Source: Ostreococcus lucimarinus CCE9901 (lineage: Eukaryota > Chlorophyta > Mamiellophyceae > Mamiellales > Bathycoccaceae). Taken from it: 64,000 nt of DNA. Location: positions 124,001 through 188,000 of the forward strand of contig NC_009369.1 of assembly GCF_000092065.1 (NCBI RefSeq). Direction: 5' to 3'. Position 1 is the stretch's first letter, and each line of letters begins with the position of its first letter. The position numbers and the translations under genes were made by a program. Below are positions 54,714 through 61,350 of the stretch, piece after piece. The notes beneath the pieces are model-generated. The model searched no databases and had not been told where the DNA came from. It was given only the letters and a program-made list of their open reading frames with translations.

Positions 54714-56183
54714 ATGTTGTCCCGGGGCGTCGGCGGCGGCGCCGTCGCGCGCGCGGCGGCGCGCGGGCGAGCGAACGGCGCGCGAGGACGCGATACGAGA
54801 CCGTGCGCGCGAGGGTTCGCCGCGGACGAGCGCGCGCGCGAACGCGCGGTGGTGGTGGCGGCGAACGCGGACGCGACGCGGCGCGGGACGAAGGTTATCG
54901 CGCGCGCGGCGAACGCGGCGACGAGTGGAAAGATAAAGAAGGCGGAAGAGGCCAAGGTGAAGACGAAGACGAAAAGTTTGATGAAGAAGGCGCTGCGCGT
55001 GGAGGCGGTGAGCGCGGTGGTGGAGGCGGAGGTGGAGCGAGAGACGGCGTCGACTCGAGGGTCGGCGGCGAGCGCGGGGATGGAACCGAAGCCCATGATC
55101 GCGCCTAGGGTGAGTAAACAGGCGAAAGCGAAGGATGGAGTGAATGGGAAGAACGGTGAAGGGGCGACGAGCGGTGAGGGGACGACGCGGCTGACGAGAC
55201 CGAAGTTTGCGGACGAGGCTTCGTTTACGCGCCGGCGTAAATTTCCAGTGTTGTTTTACAGTAAAGAGATGGAGCCTTTGGCGCGAAAGGTGGCGGAGGA
55301 GAGCGATCACATGGTCGAACTCGGACAGATTGATTGGCGCACATTCCCCGATGGGTTTCCAGACTTGTTCATCAACGACGCGTACGATGTGCGGGATCGG
55401 CACGTGGCGTTTTTAGGCTCGTTTCACACGCCCGAGGTCATCTTTGAGCAGTTGAGCATCATATACTCGCTGCCCAAGATGTTTGTCGCATCGTTCACGC
55501 TCGTGCTGCCGTTTTTTCCAACTGGCACCGCCGAGCGAGTGGTACGCGAGGGCGAGGTCGCCACCGCGGTGACGTTGGCGCGGATTTTGAGCAACATTCC
55601 GCCCTCGCGCGGGGGCCCGACGAGCACCATTATTTTCGATATTCACGCTCTTCAGGAGCGATTTTATTTCGGCGACAGCATCTTGCCATGCTTCGAAAGC
55701 GGCATACCGCTCTTGCTCGACCGTCTGAACGAGCTCGAAGACTCGAACAACGTCGTCATCGCGTACCCAGATGAGGGAGCGTACAAGCGATTCAACTCCT
55801 TCTTCGCCGCCGCGGGTTACGAGTGCATCGTCTGCACCAAAGTCCGCGAAGGCACCAAGCGCATCGTCAAGCTCAAGGAAGGCGAACCGATCGGGCGCCA
55901 CGTCGTTATCGTGGACGATCTCGTACAATCCGGTTCCACCCTGATCGAGTGTCAAAAGCTCTTGCACCGACTCGGCGCCGCCAAGGTGTCCGCCTACGCC
56001 ACTCACGGCGTTTTCCCCAATGCCTCCTGGAAACGTTTCACCTCCACCGGCGCCGGCGGCCAGGGTTTCTCAAACTTTTGGATCACCGATTCGTGTCCAC
56101 AAACCGTCGAGGCCGTTCGAGACGCCGAGCCGTTCGAGGTATTATCCCTCGCCCGCGCCATCGCCGACGCCCTCGAGGTGTGA
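54714..56183 (+). CDS. Ribose-phosphate pyrophosphokinase, plant class II (PRS3/4 type)
   Basis: A 489-residue PRPP synthetase, which makes phosphoribosyl pyrophosphate from ribose-5-P and ATP. The first 170 residues are Arg/Ala-rich and Lys-rich and include a probable targeting peptide; the enzyme domain starts at [21 protein letters not shown]. Motifs: [35 protein letters not shown], the Mg/ATP region [14 protein letters not shown], and the PRPP loop [19 protein letters not shown]. The domain resembles the plant phosphate-independent class II group (PRS3/4), which lack the typical class I allosteric loop. It ends [13 protein letters not shown]. The ATG at 54714 is right after the ABC1K divergent gap. 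Confidence 0.93.
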   Translation: MLSRGVGGGAVARAAARGRANGARGRDTRPCARGFAADERARERAVVVAANADATRRGTKVIARAANAATSGKIKKAEEAKVKTKTKSLMKKALRVEAVSAVVEAEVERETASTRGSAASAGMEPKPMIAPRVSKQAKAKDGVNGKNGEGATSGEGTTRLTRPKFADEASFTRRRKFPVLFYSKEMEPLARKVAEESDHMVELGQIDWRTFPDGFPDLFINDAYDVRDRHVAFLGSFHTPEVIFEQLSIIYSLPKMFVASFTLVLPFFPTGTAERVVREGEVATAVTLARILSNIPPSRGGPTSTIIFDIHALQERFYFGDSILPCFESGIPLLLDRLNELEDSNNVVIAYPDEGAYKRFNSFFAAAGYECIVCTKVREGTKRIVKLKEGEPIGRHVVIVDDLVQSGSTLIECQKLLHRLGAAKVSAYATHGVFPNASWKRFTSTGAGGQGFSNFWITDSCPQTVEAVRDAEPFEVLSLARAIADALEV

Positions 56184-56431
56184 GATCCGACGCCTCGTTT
56201 CCTTAGCAATCACCCCCTCATCGTTCCCGTTCGCGCGTCGCGCGCTCGCGCTCGTTACATATTCTTATTCGTGTCATTCGTGTCAATTTCACGCATTTAT
56301 TAGCATCACGCGTTCGTTTCGCCGCGGCTCGTCCGTCGCGTCGCTTCGTCGGTTGGTTGGTGCTTTTGCTGACGAGGATTCCCGATCGCGCGTCGCGCGC
56401 GTCACACCCGCGCGTCGCGCTCTGACGCATC

Positions 56432-57409
56432 ATGCGCGCGACCGCCGCGCGAATCGAACCGTCGCGCACCTCGTCGCGCGTCGCGAACCGCGCGCGCGCG
56501 CCGCGCAGGCGTCGCGCGCGCGCCGCCGCCGCGTCAACGATCGGGGACGCGAACGAAAGCACCGACGCCGCCACGGCGTACGACGTCCTGGGCGTCCGGG
56601 AAAACGCGACGAAAGATGAGATACGACGAGCGTTCCTGCGAATGAGCAAGACGCATCACCCGGACGTGCGACAGACGAGCGGTGATGACGACGGGATGAT
56701 GGCCAAGGTGAATTCGAGCTACGCGGCGTTGTTCGACGACGACGCGCGAAGGAAATACGATGCGAAACTGCGGGAATCGAGGAAAGGAGATGCGAAAATG
56801 AAACGCGCGAGCGATGGGGTGACGGCGACTTACGAAGGGTTGGTTGGACCGATCGTGAACGATGAGATGGCGTCGCTCGACGTGTGTAAAATTGAAGAGT
56901 GCGCGGTGGACGCGGCGGCGGAGATGATCGATTCTATACGACAGTGGGCGAGGACGTTGGCGTTTACGAGCGAATTACCGTTGCCGTTGCCGGTGAGTGT
57001 GGACGATTTGCCCACGGGCGCGCGGCTGGCGTTCATGCGGTACGATTCGAGCCAAGGATTGCGAGAGGCGGGAGCGTTGAGACTCGAGGTGCTCGAAACG
57101 AGCGAGGGCACCAAGGTTTCGGTGTCTCGATCATTCGCGAAGGCGTCTCGCGCGGCGAAATTCGAAATTCCCGGCGAAGGGCGTGTGATGTCAGCATTTA
57201 TGCAGGAGTTTAAGTTTCTCCTCGGCGAAGACGAGAAGAGAACGAGGAAAGTCGACGAGGCTTCAGACGACGACTTTGTGAGCGCTTTTAAAAGCGCATT
57301 TGCGGCGTTCATCTTACCAGGTTTGCCCATGTTTGGTGCCACTAAGAGCGCGCCGGGTGGCGCGTATAACGCGTACAATTTAAAGCACGACGCCAAGCAC
57401 ATCGATTAA
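56432..57409 (+). CDS. DnaJ (J-domain) protein with unknown C-terminal domain, chloroplast-type presequence
   Basis: A 325-residue co-chaperone. The first 40 residues are Arg/Ala-rich (MRATAARIEPSRTSSRVANR), a transit-like peptide. The J domain is TAYDVLGVRENATKDEIRRAFLRMSKTHHPDVRQ, with the HPD tripeptide needed to stimulate Hsp70 ATPase. It ends SSYAALFDDDARRKYDAKL. No Gly/Phe or zinc-finger region follows, so this is a type III J-protein. The C-terminal 190 residues form an unknown domain with GLVGPIVNDEMASLDVCKIE, AARLAFMRYDSS-like and RSFAKASRAAKFEIPGEG segments. The last segment is FAAFILPGLPMFG, possibly membrane-associated. It converges on the next gene. Confidence 0.85.
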   Translation: MRATAARIEPSRTSSRVANRARAPRRRRARAAAASTIGDANESTDAATAYDVLGVRENATKDEIRRAFLRMSKTHHPDVRQTSGDDDGMMAKVNSSYAALFDDDARRKYDAKLRESRKGDAKMKRASDGVTATYEGLVGPIVNDEMASLDVCKIEECAVDAAAEMIDSIRQWARTLAFTSELPLPLPVSVDDLPTGARLAFMRYDSSQGLREAGALRLEVLETSEGTKVSVSRSFAKASRAAKFEIPGEGRVMSAFMQEFKFLLGEDEKRTRKVDEASDDDFVSAFKSAFAAFILPGLPMFGATKSAPGGAYNAYNLKHDAKHID

Positions 57410-57485
57410 GCCAGCCAGTACAGTAGTTACAACAGTGTAGAGCGTTTTTTCAATCACAGCGCGCGCAAATCTTTACCTAAAAATG

Positions 57486-58202
57486 TCACCCACGCGTCGT
57501 CATTTGCACCACATCCGCCACGACGTCTTTGTACTCCCCGTATTTATCCAGCGCTGTCGATGCCGCCTCTTTGAGCCTTTTCCTCGTCGGAACTGGCCCC
57601 CAAAAGTAGCCACCAAAGCCAAGGAACGCGCAACGGTCGCCAACGTAGACGACGCGCGCCAGCATCCAATCCTCGCTCGTCACCGCGCTCGTCCCTCCAG
57701 CACCTCCAATCGCCGACGTCAACTTTCCCCACACGCTTTTCGCAGCTTTACTCGTCCCAGCGGCGACGAGGTCCTCGCCGATTGTCGCCCGCGCGAAGGC
57801 GCGATACCACGCGCCGACTCTCCCGACCGTCCCGCGCTCGTCCGTTTCCCGTTTCCGCAGTCTCTCCAAGTGTCGCTCGAAAAATCTCGAGAAATGCTTT
57901 TCGCTCGTGTACGGCTTCGTCGCCGCTGCGAACGCGACAGCGCCCGCGGCGATGGCGAGAAGTCGCGTCTGCGCGCTTCTCCTGATTATTCCGAGTTCGT
58001 TCACAAACTCCCTCGTTATGGCGCGCGAGCGAAGTAACATCGCCGAAGAGACGACGTCGAGCTCGGTTTTCACCTTGGTCGTCGCCAACGCGAGCGCCAA
58101 GGCGAAGGCGATGCGATGGTACGGCGCAAGATCGTCTGGCATTGGGTCGCCTCGGAGTGACGCTACGCGGCGACGCGCAGAGCTAGATGTTGATGAATAC
58201 AT
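57486..58202 (-). CDS. Unknown protein with possible membrane helices
   Basis: A 238-residue protein, ATG at 58202 (MYSSTSSSARRRVASLRGDP). Hydrophobic stretches occur at about residues 27-41 (YHRIAFALALALATTKVK) and 80-95 (LLAIAAGAVAFAAATKPY). A charged amphipathic segment follows (FSRFFERHLERLRKRETDER). The C-terminal part contains VYVGDRCAFLGFGGYFWGPV, which resembles a compact domain ending in a Gly/Trp motif. No family recognised. The stop is 18 bp upstream-to-downstream from the chlorophyllase-like gene on the same strand (58221), so both may share a transcript or the genes simply crowd. Confidence 0.65.
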   Translation of the reverse strand: MYSSTSSSARRRVASLRGDPMPDDLAPYHRIAFALALALATTKVKTELDVVSSAMLLRSRAITREFVNELGIIRRSAQTRLLAIAAGAVAFAAATKPYTSEKHFSRFFERHLERLRKRETDERGTVGRVGAWYRAFARATIGEDLVAAGTSKAAKSVWGKLTSAIGGAGGTSAVTSEDWMLARVVYVGDRCAFLGFGGYFWGPVPTRKRLKEAASTALDKYGEYKDVVADVVQMTTRG

Positions 58203-58220
58203 AATGCGACCGGCTAAGGA

Positions 58221-59537
58221 TTACAAGCGCTTGACTGAGGAGAATTCGACGCCGCGATCGGTCCACTGACTGCGGAGCGACGCGAGCGTGCGCTCGAGGA
58301 TATCATCGTCTGGCGCCGCCGACGGGCGGAAGACGCGCTCGCCGTGCGCCACGGCGACGGCGGCGCTGAGATCTCGAGTCGCGCTCGCATCGATCGTGCC
58401 CTCTGGACAGATAACTTTTTGCACGAACGTCGCTTCGTCGACGAAGTCAAAGTGGCCGGCGCCGCACGAGATACCCCAGGGTGGGTGGTCGCGCGCGACG
58501 GCGCCGCTCGGCGATGCGGCAAAGAATTCGGCAAAGTTTGACTCCGCGGGCGCGCATTCGCCACCGTTCGCGCCACCCACGATCGCCACGGGCGGTACGG
58601 CGGATGGATTCACTTTCATAGCCGCCAACGCGCTGGGGTAGCCCACGCCGAGCGGCGCGTACACGGTATTATCGACGGGATCGAGCAAGCAAATCGCCTT
58701 AATGCGTTTGTCTCGCGTCGCTTGGAGCATGGAAATCTTCCCTCCTCTGCTGTGCCCGATCAAGTAAACCGCCTCGGCGTCGGCGTAAGGCGATATCAGT
58801 ACGTCTGACCCCACCCAAGATATCAAATCGTCCAAAATCGCCGTGCTCAGTTCGTCGTCCAGCGACCCTCCCGCGACGGATTCCGTCTTCGTGTACGTCA
58901 CCACGACGTAACCCCACGAACACAATCTCCGCGCGATCGACGCGTACGCGTCGCCATCGATCAAGAACCCAGGGGTGATTATCGCCACCGGATACGGCGC
59001 CTCCATCGCGTCGTCCTCAGCCCGCGATCGCGTCGCTCCGCGCTCGACTTCGCCCAGCGGAAACAGCGCGTCCGGCGACACCTCCACCCTCGGCACGTAC
59101 ACCTTGATCCTACTCAGGCAGCTCAGCCCCGTGCACGATGGAAAGCACTTCGCGCACGTGTGTTCGAGCTGCGGCAGCACGCGCACGCGGTACGGTCCAG
59201 GCAGCGCGTAGTCGACCGCCGCGCTCGTCGCGCTCGCGTCCTCGTTCGCGTTCGTTCCCATCGGCACCAGCGCGCTCGCCCCCATCGCGAGCGCCACCGC
59301 GCGTCGTCCCAGACGCGCATCATCCGCGCCCGCGCGCGACGACGTGGACGCGCGCGCGCCGCTCGTCGTTCGACGCGCTCGACCTCGGTCGTCCCGTTCG
59401 CGAGATTCGTCTTCAAACTCCTCGCGCGACGCGCGCGCGCGTCGCGACGCCGACGCGCGACGTCCGCGACGCGGCGAGCATCGCGCGCGAACCGTCGACG
59501 CGGTCGGGCGCGCGCGCGACGCGACGACGCGCGACAT
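58221..59537 (-). CDS. Chlorophyllase-like alpha/beta hydrolase, probable thylakoid-lumen protein
   Basis: A 438-residue protein from the ATG at 59537 (MSRVVASRARPTASTVRARC). It has a bipartite targeting region: an Arg/Ser chloroplast transit peptide, then a twin-arginine-like lumen signal RRAVALAMGASALVPMGTNANE. The hydrolase domain begins AMEAPYPVAIITPGFLIDGD. The nucleophile motif is VYLIGHSRGGKISMLQATRD, the chlorophyllase-type GHSRGGK. Other blocks are ICLLDPVDNTVYAPLGVG and PWGISCGAGHFDFVDEATF, which carries the catalytic His. A Cys cluster lies before the domain (HTCAKCFPSCTGLSCLSR). Chlorophyllases remove phytol from chlorophyll. Substrate here is unproven, and related plastid lipases are possible. 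It is divergent from DPH5. Confidence 0.85.
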   Translation of the reverse strand: MSRVVASRARPTASTVRARCSPRRGRRASASRRARASREEFEDESRERDDRGRARRTTSGARASTSSRAGADDARLGRRAVALAMGASALVPMGTNANEDASATSAAVDYALPGPYRVRVLPQLEHTCAKCFPSCTGLSCLSRIKVYVPRVEVSPDALFPLGEVERGATRSRAEDDAMEAPYPVAIITPGFLIDGDAYASIARRLCSWGYVVVTYTKTESVAGGSLDDELSTAILDDLISWVGSDVLISPYADAEAVYLIGHSRGGKISMLQATRDKRIKAICLLDPVDNTVYAPLGVGYPSALAAMKVNPSAVPPVAIVGGANGGECAPAESNFAEFFAASPSGAVARDHPPWGISCGAGHFDFVDEATFVQKVICPEGTIDASATRDLSAAVAVAHGERVFRPSAAPDDDILERTLASLRSQWTDRGVEFSSVKRL

Positions 59538-59728
59538 CGAGCGCGTTTCGAAGCCGCCGCCGATGAGTGACGACTCGTTCGTCACTCTTCGCCGCGATTG
59601 CGTCGATATCGAGCGAACGCGATCGCGCGCGTCGAAGCGAGGCGATAGGTATCGATCGTCGACGTCGATTGGCGTCAGAGCGAACCGCAAAGGCGCGCGC
59701 GTCGCGAGAGAATCGCGGTTGAAGCGCG

Positions 59729-60583
59729 ATGCTGTACCTCATCGGCCTCGGCTTGGGAAATGAACGCGACGTCACGCTGCGAGGGCTGGACGCGATCAAG
59801 CGCTGCTCGAAGGTGTACTTGGAGGCGTATACATCCGTCTTGGGCGTGGACGTGCGAGCGATGGAGGCGCTGTACGAGAAACCGGTGCGAACGTGCGATA
59901 GGGCGTTCGTCGAGCAGGGCGTCGACGCGGTGCTGGACGAAGCGTTGAGCGAAGACGTCGCGTTCTGCGTCGTCGGTGATGCGTTCGCGGCGACGACGCA
60001 CTCTGATTTAGTGCTGCGAGCGATCGAACGCGGAGTGGCGGTCAGACCGGTGTATAACGCGAGCATCATGAACGCGGTGGCGGGCACCGGGTTGTCGCTG
60101 TATAATTTCGGCAAGGCGGTTTCAATTTGTTTCTTCACGCAGACGTGGAGGCCAGACAGTTTTTACGATTTGATTCGAGACAATCGGAAGAGTGGGGCGC
60201 ATACACTGTGCTTGTTGGACATTCGAGTGAAGGAACCGACGGTGCGAGCGCTGTGTAAGGGGATCGAGGAGTACGAGCCGGCGAGATTCATGACGGCGGC
60301 GACGGCGGCAAAGCAAATGTTAGAGGTGGAGGAAAGTCGGGGAGAGGGCGTGTACGGTGAGGACACCATGTGTGTCGCCGTTGCGCGCATCGGTCAGGAT
60401 GATGAAAAGATTCGTGCGTGCACGCTCGGGGAGATGCGTCGCGTGGACATGGGCGCGCCGTTGCACTCGCTCGTGCTCGTCGGCGACGTCATGGAGATCG
60501 AGTCCGCCATGTTAGCCACGCACGCCGTCAAGCCCGAAGACTTTTACGACGGAGATGCACCGTGTCAAATGCTCGACGGGTAG
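59729..60583 (+). CDS. DPH5: Diphthine methyl ester synthase DPH5
   Basis: A 284-residue AdoMet methyltransferase that methylates the modified histidine of elongation factor 2 on the way to diphthamide, which is the target of ADP-ribosylating toxins. The N-terminus is diagnostic: MLYLIGLGLGNERDVTLRGLDAIKRCSKVYLEAYTSVLG. The AdoMet site has CVVGDAFAATTHSDLVLRA and YNASIMNAVAGTGLSLYNFG. Later blocks are TQTWRPDSFYDLIRDNRKSG and HTLCLLDIRVKEPTVRAL. It ends DFYDGDAPCQMLDG. No extra domains. The ATG at 59729 agrees with the family start. It is divergent from the chlorophyllase-like gene. Confidence 0.96.
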   Translation: MLYLIGLGLGNERDVTLRGLDAIKRCSKVYLEAYTSVLGVDVRAMEALYEKPVRTCDRAFVEQGVDAVLDEALSEDVAFCVVGDAFAATTHSDLVLRAIERGVAVRPVYNASIMNAVAGTGLSLYNFGKAVSICFFTQTWRPDSFYDLIRDNRKSGAHTLCLLDIRVKEPTVRALCKGIEEYEPARFMTAATAAKQMLEVEESRGEGVYGEDTMCVAVARIGQDDEKIRACTLGEMRRVDMGAPLHSLVLVGDVMEIESAMLATHAVKPEDFYDGDAPCQMLDG

Positions 60584-60801
60584 CGCACACTGACCGATTG
60601 TAGATTAGCCATTCTTTTGATATTCAACAATTCTCTCAACGACTCGCGACTAATCACATCTTATTCGCTGTCTCGCGTTTAACTAAACTCACGCCCACTG
60701 CTGCCCTCCTCGCGCGCGTCGTACACTCTCTCGCCTCATTACACTATAATTCACATCGTTCGTTCCCTTCCCTTACGTCTCTGCTCGTCCGTTCGACCCA
60801 A

Positions 60802-61176
60802 TCACGGCGTGGACGTCCTTCCCCGCGCGCATTCGCTCGCGCATCGTCTCAAACACTTCTCATTCCATCCTGGCACCCCGTGTCCCGCCGTGCACGCCAC
60901 CCGCGCGCACGCGTCGACGCATGCGTCCGTCGCACTCATCCCGCACGTCGTCACGCACGTGTGCATGAGTTCCGCCTTGCCCAAACCACCGAGCTTGGCC
61001 ATCAAACGATCGGACGCGCAGACGCGCTCGCACGCGAACGACACCTCGTTCTCGTCCACGACGCCTCGGCGAAGCTCTTTTTGCGAGTTTTGACGCGTGT
61101 TCAAGAAGGTTTTAGTCGCCACGGCGACGGCGGTGGCGGCACCGATGGGAGCGGCGATGAGGGCGAGCTGGACCAT
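60802..61176 (-). CDS. Small CX3C-rich protein with N-terminal hydrophobic segment
   Basis: A 124-residue protein from the ATG at 61176 (MVQLALIAAPIGAATAVAVA). After the hydrophobic helix and a short basic stretch there are at least four CX3C motifs (CERVC, CVTTC, CVDAC, CLRRC), plus CARVAC and a final CASEC. The spacing suggests paired disulfide helices as in mitochondrial intermembrane-space CX3C/CX9C proteins, though the exact pattern does not match small TIMs. An N-terminal membrane anchor could place the Cys-rich part in the intermembrane space or ER lumen. A longer frame upstream uses a TTG and is preceded by TTTGCAG, so an upstream exon is possible. Function unknown. Confidence 0.6.
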   Translation of the reverse strand: MVQLALIAAPIGAATAVAVATKTFLNTRQNSQKELRRGVVDENEVSFACERVCASDRLMAKLGGLGKAELMHTCVTTCGMSATDACVDACARVACTAGHGVPGWNEKCLRRCASECARGRTSTP

Positions 61177-61350
61177 CGCGGCGCGGCGCAGAGTGCGGCG
61201 AAAGTGAAGGAAGAATTGAGGACTCGGGCGCGCTGATTCGGGCGTCTGCAAAGAGGCGAGTTAGATAAAATTACATGTCGACCGCGTGCGCGGTTCAACG
61301 GGATTTTGCGAACGTGGGGGGATGGAATCGTTCGTACGCTGAGCGACGGT

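Noticed and set aside
54531-55403. Upstream extension of the ABC1 kinase frame
   Set aside because: It is fully antisense to the PRPP synthetase gene and lacks kinase sequence; the ATG at 54530 gives a normal transit peptide.
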